From: Actinomycetota bacterium
GTDB lineage: Bacteria; Actinomycetota; Actinomycetes; S36-B12; UBA5976
Assembly (NCBI GenBank): GCA_947448865.1
Contig: CANFOW010000018.1
Coordinates: 1 to 32,621, forward strand
Reading direction: 5' to 3'
Length of the DNA stretch: 32,621 nt
Part shown: positions 17,597 through 28,533 of the stretch, piece after piece
How the letters are laid out: the number at the start of each line of letters is the position of its first letter
Numbering within the stretch: position 1 is the stretch's first letter
Translations under genes and position numbers: made by a program
Notes under the pieces: generated by a model
The model's input: only the letters and a program-made list of their open reading frames with translations
Databases searched by the model: none
Told to the model about the DNA's origin: nothing

Positions 17597-18766
17597 TTAC
17601 TTTGAATAAGTCAGGTCGGTTCCGATGATGATGTGCACATCACACGATAGGTGTGGAGATGTATTCACATTGCCGGGTGTAGTACGAAGTTTTAACTGCC
17701 TAAGTAACGCAGTTACATCGTCTGGTACAAGTCCTTGTCTTATCGTAACTTGAGTTATAGGACGCAAATTCCCACTGCCGCCATCAACAAAAGCCACACC
17801 GATTTTGCTCCAAGCATCCCGCACATACAGTCGTTGTGATGCCAAGCCGCCAGAAACCAACACGCGCAACGGTAAATTGGACAAATCGACAGGTCCTACG
17901 CGAGAAGCAATCATCTCTTGCCCCGCTGATACATCAATGCGACGCCATTTCGATCCGAATGTGCGCTCAAGTTCACTTGACGTCGTAGGCATTGTGTCAA
18001 AGGTTGCCGTGGGCCACATGTTGTTGATGTTGAAATAGGTCAAAATGTCCACCACGGTCGAGGTCGGAACCGTCGACCTCGCGAGTGCACCTAGAGCTGA
18101 AACCACTTCCTCTGCACGCACAGGGTCATTGGGTAGGCCAGACAGGGCGCTTCTCAACACTGAATTCAGTCGGTTTATCCGGTCGGACTCAGGTTCACCT
18201 TCCACAAGAAACATGGCATAGGCTGCCGCCCGACTTCCCGTGAGGTGATTCATTCCGCGCACAATGTAATCAGGTTCCTGACCCACATCGGAAATGTTGT
18301 ATCGCTTGGGTGACACAAGATCAATGCCCCCAATCGCATCGACTAACCCCGCTAAAGCAAGGCGTTGCATCACGAGAGTTCCATCAACCGGCACACCACT
18401 GGCGAGTTCTAGCCCTCGTTGCACTTGGTCGGGAAACTGGACTGAACCTGCCAAATACAAATCCATTAAGCCCGCTTCGCCCATGTCGAGCACTACGTGT
18501 GGATCAAAGTTGATGACGTGGAGTGCACCTTCGCTTCTAATGAGCAACGCGCTTCCAATGACGTGGTCCTTGCTGTCTGTGACTAGGACAAGTAAACGCA
18601 AAATGTTTGTGGGGACTTGCGTTTCAACTGGCGTTGCAGATGCTGTGACATAGGACGGCAACGGTACTGGTTGGCCTTGGCCTTTAATGAAAAACAATCC
18701 TGTTAATGCTGCAATAGCAATTAAGCTCGCGGCCAGCCAGCGCAGAAAAGGTGGTACTCGATTCAC
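17597..18766 (-). CDS. LytR-CpsA-Psr-like protein with LytR_C domain
   Basis: The 389-residue protein has one N-terminal membrane segment (~7-28), a region resembling the LytR-CpsA-Psr (LCP) fold (~55-210) and a C-terminal LytR_C-type domain (~298-385: LRVLVSGG..., IIIGTDLTYS). LCP enzymes attach glycopolymers to peptidoglycan outside the membrane. The late LCP signature is recognisable (LTGSRAAAYAMFL, then DRINRLNSVLRSAL). However, the arginine-bearing DSR and PRD segments that bind pyrophosphate are replaced (TDSKDH, FDPHVVLDM), so activity is doubtful. Start: GTG at 18766 overlaps the nadD stop as GTGA and puts the membrane segment right at the N terminus. LCP genes also occur between nadD and rsfS in other actinobacteria. 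Confidence 0.78.
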   Translation of the reverse strand: MNRVPPFLRWLAASLIAIAALTGLFFIKGQGQPVPLPSYVTASATPVETQVPTNILRLLVLVTDSKDHVIGSALLIRSEGALHVINFDPHVVLDMGEAGLMDLYLAGSVQFPDQVQRGLELASGVPVDGTLVMQRLALAGLVDAIGGIDLVSPKRYNISDVGQEPDYIVRGMNHLTGSRAAAYAMFLVEGEPESDRINRLNSVLRSALSGLPNDPVRAEEVVSALGALARSTVPTSTVVDILTYFNINNMWPTATFDTMPTTSSELERTFGSKWRRIDVSAGQEMIASRVGPVDLSNLPLRVLVSGGLASQRLYVRDAWSKIGVAFVDGGSGNLRPITQVTIRQGLVPDDVTALLRQLKLRTTPGNVNTSPHLSCDVHIIIGTDLTYSK

Positions 18767-19332
18767 GCGCGATACATCGCATGTTCTGCAATATACGCAG
18801 ACACCGCGTCCGTGACTAAGTATCGGCAATCATCACCACGAGCAATGCGGCTGCGAAGTTGAGTTGCAGAAACTCTCACTTCTGGCATCGAGACCCTGAC
18901 ACATTCAAACGGCGCCTCAATTGCGTGGTCACCTTGCCGATTCACAACTACAACCGTGACTTGATGAACAAAACGCTCCCAGTCATGCCAGGTTGTCAGC
19001 GTTGCTAGAACGTCTTCACCGACGATCCAAAAGAATTCATCCTCAGGATTGTCGGCGAGCAACTTGTCCATCGTCTCAACGGCATATGTTGGACCATCGT
19101 GAATGATTTCAATATCGCTAGCCATAAAACGTGAATCAGACTCAATCGCACATTCAACCATCGCAAGCCGGTCACGGGCTGATGACACCACGCGGTCAGC
19201 CTTCTGCCATGGCTGCCCCGCAGGAATGAACAGCACACGGTCTAGCTGCAATTCTCGGTACACCTCACTGGCAGCGATGAGGTGACCCACGTGGATGGGA
19301 TCAAAAGTTCCGCCCATGATGCCAATCCGCAT
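18763..19332 (-). CDS. nadD: Nicotinate-nucleotide adenylyltransferase
   Basis: The 189-residue protein adenylates nicotinate mononucleotide to deamido-NAD in NAD synthesis. MGGTFDPIHVGHL near the N terminus carries the nucleotidyltransferase motif with His14 and His17; FIPAGQPWQK, FFWIVGEDVL, TTWHDWERF and the ISxTxxR-type motif VSATQLRSRI follow. The ATG at 19332 is chosen over the longer frame because AGGAGGT lies nine bases upstream and the protein then begins MRIGIMGGTF as in the family. First gene of the nadD, LCP, rsfS, phosphatase operon; TATTCT near 19364 is a weak -10 candidate. Confidence 0.95.
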   Translation of the reverse strand: MRIGIMGGTFDPIHVGHLIAASEVYRELQLDRVLFIPAGQPWQKADRVVSSARDRLAMVECAIESDSRFMASDIEIIHDGPTYAVETMDKLLADNPEDEFFWIVGEDVLATLTTWHDWERFVHQVTVVVVNRQGDHAIEAPFECVRVSMPEVRVSATQLRSRIARGDDCRYLVTDAVSAYIAEHAMYRA

Positions 19333-19416
19333 TAGCTGCCACCTCCTCAAACCGTCGAGAATAGTTGTGCCCGATGCCACAGTGTGTTCTGGGCAAAGTA
19401 CGTTCTGACTCCAAGC

Positions 19417-19430
19417 CTAGTAACTAGATT
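19417..19430 (+). promoter_or_regulatory. Possible promoter and palindrome upstream of the flavin oxidase
   Basis: CTAGTAACTAG (19417-19427) is a perfect 11-base palindrome overlapping TAGATT (19425-19430), a fair -10 box for the plus-strand gene. TTCTGA sixteen bases upstream is a weak -35. The overlap could allow a regulator to block transcription. The nadD promoter must also lie in this 138-base divergent gap. Confidence 0.35.
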
Positions 19431-19470
19431 GAGAGGCAAAACATGCACGCGTTTGGGAAAGCAGGCTGAC

Positions 19471-20586
19471 ATGGAGCAATTCGATCACGTTGTCGTAGGT
19501 GGCGGTGCAATGGGCGCTGCAACTGCTTGGCAACTTGCCCGTCGTGGTCATTCTGTTGCTCTGCTTGAACAATTCGACGTGGCACACAACAGGGGCAGCT
19601 CGCATGGAACCTCGCGCATTTTCCGATTTGCTTACCGAAATCCCTTTTACACCCAACTTGCCATCGACTCCCTGTCCGATTGGCGCGAGCTCGAAGCTGA
19701 AACTAACGAAATCTTGCTAGAACAAATTGGCAACGTCGACCACGGAGTCGAACGGTCAATAAATGAAATTGCACAAGCACTTGAGCGGTTTAACCGTCCT
19801 TATGAATTGCTCACTTCCGAACAAGCCCAAGAACGCTGGCCAGGTATGAAGTTCGCTCCGAATGTGATCTTCAGCCCCGATGGCGGTCGATGCGCAGCCG
19901 ACAATACAGTCAAGGCGCTGTATCGGCGCATTCAAGAACTTGGCGGAGAAATATTTACGAACACAGCTGTTGAAGATATCGACATCTCTGGAGACATGGC
20001 TACCATCACAACATCGGGAGAAACCTTTCGCACACCTTCAGTTGTCGTTGCAGCCGGAGCCTGGGTGAACAAGCTCGTTGGCCGTCATGTGACACTTCCG
20101 CCACTCACAATTGACTTGGGACAACCAACACACTTCCAACCATTAGAACAATTTGCCGATGCGAACTTGTGGCCAAGTTTCATTCACCATGCTGTCGATG
20201 ATGATCACAATTCAGTCGTTTCTGGTGGTGCTTACGGAATGTATACGCCAGGCGAAGGAATTAAAATCGGCAAGGAACAAACTGGACATTTTGTTGACCC
20301 AGATCACCGTGACTTCAGCATTATTCCCGAATGGATGAATGCGACTAAAGACTACGCACGCGAATGGTTCCCGGGTCTGGACATCGAGTCTGCAACCGCT
20401 GTGACCTGTCTTTTCACCAACACACCAAACACAGATTTCGTTATCGATCGTGTTGGTCCACTGACAGTCTCGTCACCGTGCTCAGGTCATGGATTCAAAT
20501 TCGTTCCACACATCGGCAAACTCACCGCAGATTTAGCGTGTGGAAGCACTCAGTCAGTCGAACATTGGCGCTTCCGAAAAAACTAA
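19471..20586 (+). CDS. Sarcosine / N-methyltryptophan oxidase-type flavoprotein
   Basis: The 371-residue protein belongs to the monomeric sarcosine oxidase and N-methyl-L-tryptophan oxidase (SolA) family: FAD-dependent amine oxidases giving an aldehyde, amine and H2O2. It has the dinucleotide fold VVVGGGAMGAATAWQLARRG at 7-26, then SSHGTSRIFR with His45 and Arg49. VTCLFTNTPNTDFVID carries Cys313, the expected covalent FAD attachment site, and SGHGFKFVPHIGKL lies at the end. The ATG at 19471 is chosen because MEQFDHVVVGGG fits the family; the ribosome site is weak. It is the only plus-strand gene inside a minus-strand block and overlaps the proA stop tail to tail. Substrate unknown. Confidence 0.87.
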   Translation: MEQFDHVVVGGGAMGAATAWQLARRGHSVALLEQFDVAHNRGSSHGTSRIFRFAYRNPFYTQLAIDSLSDWRELEAETNEILLEQIGNVDHGVERSINEIAQALERFNRPYELLTSEQAQERWPGMKFAPNVIFSPDGGRCAADNTVKALYRRIQELGGEIFTNTAVEDIDISGDMATITTSGETFRTPSVVVAAGAWVNKLVGRHVTLPPLTIDLGQPTHFQPLEQFADANLWPSFIHHAVDDDHNSVVSGGAYGMYTPGEGIKIGKEQTGHFVDPDHRDFSIIPEWMNATKDYAREWFPGLDIESATAVTCLFTNTPNTDFVIDRVGPLTVSSPCSGHGFKFVPHIGKLTADLACGSTQSVEHWRFRKN

Positions 20587-21843
20587 TTCCGAGTGTGACC
20601 ATTACCCGTCACGATGTACGTCGTAGTCGTGAGTTCCGCTAGACCCATCGGTCCGCGGGCATGAAGCTTCTGGGTCGAAATGCCAATTTCTGCGCCAAAC
20701 CCAAACTCCCCACCGTCAGTAAATCGCGTTGAAGCGTTCACCATGATGACTGCGCTATCGAGTTCGGTAGTAAATCGATGGATAGCCTGTGCATCCTGAC
20801 TCACAATTGCTTCGGTGTGACCCGTTGACCAACGACGAATGTGTGTCAGTGCATCATCGAGTGAAGCCACAACTCCAGCGGCGATATCCAGGCTGTAGTA
20901 CTCGCTGCCCCAGTCGTCATCGGTCACAGCATCGAACGGTGTAAGGGCTTCGAGTGCGAAGCGACTCATCACGTCGTCCCCATGAACCGTGACACCACAA
21001 TCTCGAAGTTCGGCCATAAGCCGCGGTAAAAACTCATCTGCAATATCTGCGTGGACCAAGAGTGTTTCTGCTGCGTTGCACACACTGACCCGTTGAGTCT
21101 TGGAATTCACGACAATGTCCACGGCCATGTCAATGTCAGCAGACGCATCAACATACACATGACAATTTCCAATTCCCGTTTCAATAACCGGCACTGTCGA
21201 CTCACGCACAACGCTGTCAATCAGACCTGAACCACCGCGAGGAATAATCACATCGACAAAACCACGGGCTGTCATAAGTTCTCGCGCTGCACTATGTGTC
21301 GTTCCAGGTGCCAACTGAATAACATCACTTGGGATTGTGGTCTGTTCAAGTGCAGCTCGCATAACACGAACCAATTCAACATTCGTGTTATGCGCCGATG
21401 ACGAGCCTCGTAACAACACAGCGTTACCACTTTTAAGAGCCAATCCAGCCGCATCAACCGTGACATTAGGTCGCGCTTCATAAATCATCGCGACCACTCC
21501 GAAAGGCACTCGCAGTTGGTGAATGTCCAAACCATGTGCTGTAGTCCACCGACGAACGGTTTGCCCAACAGGATCTTCAATTGCCACAATCTCGCGCAAT
21601 GCTGCCGACACAGCGCGAACTCGTTCATCATTCAAAGTCAGGCGATCAATAATGGCTGGGTCAGTTCCTGAGTCACGCGCCGCAGCGACATCAAGGTCAT
21701 TCGCAGACACAATGAGCCCAGCATGCTGCACGAGCGCATCGGCAATCGCATTAAGTGCGTCATCTTTCTGTGCGCGAGTTGCCAGCGCTAAAGAACGCGA
21801 CGCAACTCGAGCTCGCGTTGCGCAGTCAATAACCTCATCGCGT

Positions 21844-21851
<8 letters not shown>
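20583..21851 (-). CDS. proA: Gamma-glutamyl phosphate reductase
   Basis: The 422-residue NADPH-dependent reductase turns glutamyl 5-phosphate into glutamate semialdehyde, the second step of proline synthesis. It shows the aldehyde-dehydrogenase-like fold with PFGVVAMIYEARPNVTVDAAGL, LKSGNAVLLRGSSSA, the catalytic Cys258 in QRVSVCNAAETLLV, and the C-terminal FTDGGEFGFGAEIGISTQKLHARGP. Its ATG lies inside the end of proB (8-bp overlap), so the two are translationally coupled. It converges with the flavin oxidase gene, the two stops overlapping at 20583-20586. Length is normal for the family. Confidence 0.96.
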
Positions 21852-24583
<2,732 letters not shown>

Positions 24584-24610
24584 TTAGCCACAAAAACTTT
24601 CGTTAGCGGA

Positions 24611-24865
24611 TTATTCCGCCGGAACGATATTCACAACGCGACGACCACGACGGCTACCGAATTGAACTGCGCCTGCAGCTAATGCGAATAACGTGTCATC
24701 GCCACCACGGCCAACATTGAGACCTGGGTGGAAGTGAGTTCCGCGCTGACGCACGATGATTTCGCCAGCGTTAACTAGCTGACCACCGAAACGCTTCACG
24801 CCAAGGCGCTGTGCGTTTGAGTCGCGACCGTTTCGTGTGCTGGAGGCACCCTTTTTATGAGCCAT
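24611..24865 (-). CDS. rpmA: 50S ribosomal protein bL27
   Basis: The 84-residue protein has the hallmark [20 protein letters not shown] and [18 protein letters not shown]. It begins directly with MAHKKG, so it has no cleavable Firmicutes-type N-terminal extension; the N terminus reaches the peptidyl-transferase centre. The longer frame upstream runs through the rplU tail and is rejected. It starts seven bases after the rplU stop and is followed by the strong terminator. Confidence 0.98.
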   Translation of the reverse strand: MAHKKGASSTRNGRDSNAQRLGVKRFGGQLVNAGEIIVRQRGTHFHPGLNVGRGGDDTLFALAAGAVQFGSRRGRRVVNIVPAE

Positions 24866-24872
24866 GGTTAAC

Positions 24873-25463
24873 CTACTTCTCAGTCTTCTTAGGAGCTGCC
24901 TTCTTAGCGGCAGTCGTTGTAGCCTTCTTTGCTGCTGGAGCCTTTGCAGGAGCCTTAGCCGCAGCCTTCTTAGCCGGTGCATCCGCAGCAGCCTTCTTAG
25001 CAGGAGCCTTAGCCGCAGCCTTCACTGGAGCAGCAGCTTCATCAGCAACTGGAGCTGCAGCAACTGGTGCCTTCGCAGCAGCCTTAACAGGAGCAGCCTT
25101 TTTCGCAACAACCTTCGCCTTAGGAGCAGTGGCTTTATCGCTGGCTGCAATCTTCACATCGCCAATGGCAATGATCTGAACATCAGTGAGGTCGGCGCGG
25201 TGTCCTTGACGACGGCGGTAACCGGTCTTGTTCTTGTAACGCAAAATTTCAATCTTTGGACCACGATTGTGATCAACGACTTCACCGGTCACGGTGATAC
25301 CCGCAAGCGACTTTGCATCGGATGTGACTTTGTCACCATCGACAACAAGCAGCGTTTTTAGCGTCAGGGTTTCGCCTGGCTTTGCGCTTACACGGTCAAC
25401 GGAAATCAAGTCGCCGACCGATACTTTCTCCTGGCGGCCACCAGCACGAACGATCGCGTACAC
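24873..25463 (-). CDS. rplU: 50S ribosomal protein bL21 with long Ala/Lys-rich tail
   Basis: Residues 1-~105 of 196 are a normal bL21 ([47 protein letters not shown]). Residues ~108-196 are an extension made almost only of Ala, Lys, Pro and Val, reminiscent of histone-H1-like tails; typical bL21 stops near residue 103. The start is GTG at 25463, with AAGGAG eight bases upstream; the longer in-frame extension to 25508 is not family-like. The tail DNA contains an exact 24-bp repeat. It sits between rne and rpmA, with a hairpin upstream that may regulate it. Confidence 0.95.
   Translation of the reverse strand: MYAIVRAGGRQEKVSVGDLISVDRVSAKPGETLTLKTLLVVDGDKVTSDAKSLAGITVTGEVVDHNRGPKIEILRYKNKTGYRRRQGHRADLTDVQIIAIGDVKIAASDKATAPKAKVVAKKAAPVKAAAKAPVAAAPVADEAAAPVKAAAKAPAKKAAADAPAKKAAAKAPAKAPAAKKATTTAAKKAAPKKTEK
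24946..25023. repeat. 24-bp exact direct repeat in the rplU tail
   Basis: The same 24 bases occur at 24946-24969 and 25000-25023 (54 bases apart, 18 codons), starting GCAGGAGCCTTAGCC on the plus strand. They encode Ala/Lys-rich tail units and indicate tail growth by slippage or unequal recombination. Confidence 0.85.
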
Positions 25464-25511
25464 AGCATTTCTCCTTGAATTTGGGGGCTTCGGTTGATCA
25501 AAATCCATAAA

Positions 25512-25534
25512 CCGTAAGCCTCACAAGGTTACGG
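25512..25534 (-). promoter_or_regulatory. Hairpin between rne and rplU
   Basis: CCGTAA and TTACGG pair, continued by CCT/AGG after a one-base bulge, around a CACA loop. On the minus strand it is followed by TTTATGGATTTTG. It could terminate rne transcripts or be part of an rplU leader; it lies 18 bases after the rne stop and 48 before the rplU GTG. Confidence 0.5.
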
Positions 25535-25551
25535 ACTAAAGGCGGTTGGGG

Positions 25552-27627
25552 TCAAACTGAGATTGAGTCGTCATGGACCTCATGGTCATGATCAGGCTCA
25601 TCATGAGCGGCTGAATCATGGTCATGGTCACCATTTCGGCCACCATTCTTAGGCTTTTTCCCTTGATTCTTGGGGGAATTGGCTCCATGAGTCCCGTCCA
25701 TGTGAATTGTGACTCCTCGACCGTTGCAATGATCACATTGCTGACCAAATACCTCAAGCAGCCCAGCACCAATGCGCTTGCGCGTCATCTGAACCAGACC
25801 AAGGGAAGTCACTTCTGCCACTTGATGCTTGGTGCGGTCGCGACCGAGGCACTCGATAAGTCGTCGGATGACCTGGTCACGGTTGGTTTCCAGCACCATG
25901 TCAATGAAGTCGATAACGATAATTCCACCGATATCGCGCAGTCTTAGCTGGCGCACGATTTCTTCGGCCGCTTCCAAGTTGTTCTTAGTCACGGTCTGCT
26001 CAAGGTTTCCACCTTGTCCGATGAATTTGCCCGTATTGACGTCAACAACAGTCATCGCTTCCGTGCGATCAATAACAAGCGACCCACCGGATGGGAGGTA
26101 CACCTTGCGATCAAGGGCCTTAGCGATTTGTTCATCCACGCGGTACTCAGTAAATGCATCCACAGTGCCGACGTACTTTTCTAGACGATCAGCTAAATCA
26201 GGAGCAACGTAGGTGACATAGTTTTCGACCGTGTCCCACGCATCTGCACCTGAGACAACAAGCTTCTTGACATCTTCATTGAAAATGTCGCGAACAACCT
26301 TGATTGAAATGTCAGGTTCGCCGTACAGCATTGTCGGAGGTGAAGCGGTCTTACTCTTTGCTTCAATGTCAACCCACTGCGCTGTCAGACGAGCCACGTC
26401 GCGCTGCAACTCTTCTTCACTGGCACCTTCAGCAGCTGTTCGCACGATGACGCCAGCGTCCTCTGGAACAACTTGACGAAGGATCGACTTCAAGCGAGAG
26501 CGTTCACGATCGGGAAGTTTGCGCGAAATGCCAGTCATGGGATTGTTCGGAACATAAACCAAGAAACGACCAGGCAAGGAAATCTGACTCGTCAAACGAG
26601 CACCTTTTTGACCCACTGGATCTTTAGTCACCTGGACTAAAACCGGATCACCAGTCTTCAAAGCGGTTTCAATTTTCTTTGGCTGACCATCCATGCCAGC
26701 GGCATCCCAGTTCACTTCACCGGCATACAGAACGGCATTGCGTCCCTTGCCGATGTCAACGAAGGCAGCTTCCATACCAGGAAGCACATTCTGAACTCGA
26801 CCTAAGTACACGTTGCCAACAAGCGAACCACTACTCGACTGATTGATGTAATGCTCAACAAGCACACCATCTTCGAGAACAGCAATTTGTGTCTTAGGTC
26901 CTTCCTGACGAACAACCATGACACGTTCAACATTTTCACGACGCGCTAGGAATTCAGACTCTGTCAAAATTGGTGCGCGGCGGCGACCAGCATCACGACC
27001 ATCACGACGACGAGCACGTTTGGCATCAACTCGAGTCGAACCCGATTCATCGCTTGCATCACGTTCACGATTCCGATTGCGCTTACGCTTACGCGCTGCA
27101 CTTGCGGCAGTTTCATTTTCCGAATCGCCTGTTTCTTCCGAAGACTCATCAGCATCATCATTGGTTGTCGTTGAGTCAGTGTCGTCAGAATCGGTTTGCG
27201 GACGTGTCTTGTTCTTGCCCTTGCCACGACGGTTACGGTTACGGTTACGGTTTGAGCTTGGACGATCTTCGCCGCCCTCAGCACCACTTACCGCAGCAAC
27301 TTCTTCAACTGATTCCCCATCACCAGCAACTGCTTTCTTAGCAGGCGCTTTCTTGGCAGGTGACTTTTTCTTTTGGCCCTTAATCGGAAGTTTGCCTTCA
27401 GTAGACGCAGACACATCGTCCTTGTCAGGCTTATCAACAGACTTCTTACGGGGAGCTACCGGAATCTCAGGTGCTGCCTGAAAAATTGGAACCGCAATCG
27501 GCGCTTTTTTCACAGGCGCTTTCTTGGCAGCCGCGTCGCTAGGCGCGTCGCTTAGTTCGGCAGCGGGTGGACCAGCTGGACGCTGGGCAGCACGACGCTT
27601 TGGTTTAGTTGTTTCCTCATCCGACAT
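25552..27627 (-). CDS. rne: Ribonuclease E/G
   Basis: The 691-residue endoribonuclease cuts single-stranded RNA with a 5' monophosphate preference and drives mRNA decay and rRNA/tRNA processing. The first ~230 residues are disordered: Ala/Lys-rich, then basic Arg/Asn stretches (NRNRNRRGKGKNK) alternating with acidic Ser/Asp ones, as in other actinobacterial RNase E. An S1 domain follows (~270-350, GNVYLGRVQNVLPGMEAAFVDIG). The RNase H-like catalytic part carries D529 in VVDVNTGKF and D573/D576 in IDFIDM, and the zinc link is C631-DH-C634. The C-terminal 25 residues are His/Asp-rich. AGGAGA about eight bases before the ATG fixes the start. Two hairpins lie in the upstream gap. Confidence 0.96.
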   Translation of the reverse strand: MSDEETTKPKRRAAQRPAGPPAAELSDAPSDAAAKKAPVKKAPIAVPIFQAAPEIPVAPRKKSVDKPDKDDVSASTEGKLPIKGQKKKSPAKKAPAKKAVAGDGESVEEVAAVSGAEGGEDRPSSNRNRNRNRRGKGKNKTRPQTDSDDTDSTTTNDDADESSEETGDSENETAASAARKRKRNRNRERDASDESGSTRVDAKRARRRDGRDAGRRRAPILTESEFLARRENVERVMVVRQEGPKTQIAVLEDGVLVEHYINQSSSGSLVGNVYLGRVQNVLPGMEAAFVDIGKGRNAVLYAGEVNWDAAGMDGQPKKIETALKTGDPVLVQVTKDPVGQKGARLTSQISLPGRFLVYVPNNPMTGISRKLPDRERSRLKSILRQVVPEDAGVIVRTAAEGASEEELQRDVARLTAQWVDIEAKSKTASPPTMLYGEPDISIKVVRDIFNEDVKKLVVSGADAWDTVENYVTYVAPDLADRLEKYVGTVDAFTEYRVDEQIAKALDRKVYLPSGGSLVIDRTEAMTVVDVNTGKFIGQGGNLEQTVTKNNLEAAEEIVRQLRLRDIGGIIVIDFIDMVLETNRDQVIRRLIECLGRDRTKHQVAEVTSLGLVQMTRKRIGAGLLEVFGQQCDHCNGRGVTIHMDGTHGANSPKNQGKKPKNGGRNGDHDHDSAAHDEPDHDHEVHDDSISV

Positions 27628-27677
27628 AATGTCGTTCTCCTATTCAACCCACCGCGAGGACAAACGTTCATCCTTGT

Positions 27678-27707
27678 GGTGAGTGATCACCCACGCTCCG
27701 AAGAGCG
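27678..27707 (-). promoter_or_regulatory. Two adjacent hairpins in the rne 5' region
   Basis: Reading on the minus strand, CGCTC-TTCG-GAGCG (27707-27694) is a stable stem with a UUCG tetraloop. It is followed two bases later by GGTGA-TCAC-TCACC (27691-27678). Both lie in the 108-base gap between the DUF2344 gene and rne. They could protect the rne 5' end or allow autoregulation by RNase E, or be a processing site between genes. Confidence 0.55.
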
Positions 27708-27735
27708 CATAAGCCTGTGTGCGACGGTGTGGAAC

Positions 27736-28533
27736 TCAAACTTGAGAGCGGTCTGCGGCAAGTGGATCGCCGACTGACCAGCCATCTTCAAGTAGTGGGC
27801 CTTGTGCCAGCCTGGTCATCCGTGAAGGAGCCGCTGGTACGAGATCCGCAATCTTTGAAAGAGCTGCTAGAACATCGTCTGGTCGAACGGTTGGCACGCC
27901 ATGCCGAACAACTAGTGCAAGTATGGCACAGATTGAGTCCAACCCTGATTCATCAGGGTTTTCAACGCTTTCGGGAGTTTCGCCGACCACCGTGAGCGCC
28001 GATTCATCGACCACAACAGCGCGAAGGACGGCTTGCCGGGCATCAAATACCCGCAAACCAGACTTCGTCATACGTTCCACCATGACTTCATCGGCTGCCA
28101 GAAATGCCGCAACCGCTGCCTCTAGTGCTGCAGGAGTCACACCGGGCAACTCAATCTGCCAATGACTAGCTTCAAGACGAGCAACGAAGTCAGACGTATG
28201 AGCAACAACAACGTCCAAAATGTCTAAGCCCGGCGGTAACACTGCGTCGAGTTTTTCGCGCAACTTAGTTGGATCGCATTCCTGTAACACACCGATTTCA
28301 ACGTACTCAGCCTCGCTGGCTACACCAGTTGGAGCAGCGTTCGCATAGGACACTTTGGGGTGCGGCGAAAATCCCGAGCTATAAGCCATCGGCACCTCAG
28401 CACGACGCAATGCGCGCTCAAAGGCACGTTGGAAATCGCGATGCGAAGTAAAGCGAAGTCGCCCACGCTTGGCATGCTGAATGCGCAATCGCTGGACAGC
28501 GGGAACATTCTCCCGCCCTGGATCACGAGCCAC
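27736..28533 (-). CDS. DUF2344 radical-SAM partner protein (TIGR03936)
   Basis: The 265-residue protein matches the family found with or fused to TIGR03960 radical-SAM proteins. The N-terminal signature RLRIQHAKRGRLRFTSHRDFQRAFERALRRAEVPMAYSSGFSPHPKVSYA-type region spans ~16-65 (quoted in part: RGRLRFTSHRDF, GFSPHPKVS). The C-terminal ~100 residues are less conserved. The activity is unknown; an RNA or nucleotide substrate role is only a guess from the basic N-terminal part. The start is GTG at 28533 with GAGG upstream, giving an 11-bp overlap with the radical-SAM gene and so tight coupling. A GTG at 28506 would remove nine residues. Confidence 0.85.
   Translation of the reverse strand: MARDPGRENVPAVQRLRIQHAKRGRLRFTSHRDFQRAFERALRRAEVPMAYSSGFSPHPKVSYANAAPTGVASEAEYVEIGVLQECDPTKLREKLDAVLPPGLDILDVVVAHTSDFVARLEASHWQIELPGVTPAALEAAVAAFLAADEVMVERMTKSGLRVFDARQAVLRAVVVDESALTVVGETPESVENPDESGLDSICAILALVVRHGVPTVRPDDVLAALSKIADLVPAAPSRMTRLAQGPLLEDGWSVGDPLAADRSQV

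Noticed and set aside
24866-24982. Arg/Leu-rich N-terminal extension of bL27
   Set aside because: It is the out-of-frame reading of the rplU tail; bL27 starts at MAHKKG with its own weak site.
24811-25361. Ala-rich and Leu/Ser-rich plus-strand frames that look like membrane proteins
   Set aside because: They are antisense to the repetitive Ala/Lys tail of bL21, whose codons read as hydrophobic runs on the other strand.
26918-27481. 187-codon plus-strand open frame opposite rne
   Set aside because: It is the mirror of the Ala/Lys/Arg/Ser-rich disordered N terminus of RNase E; low-complexity coding gives long antisense frames.
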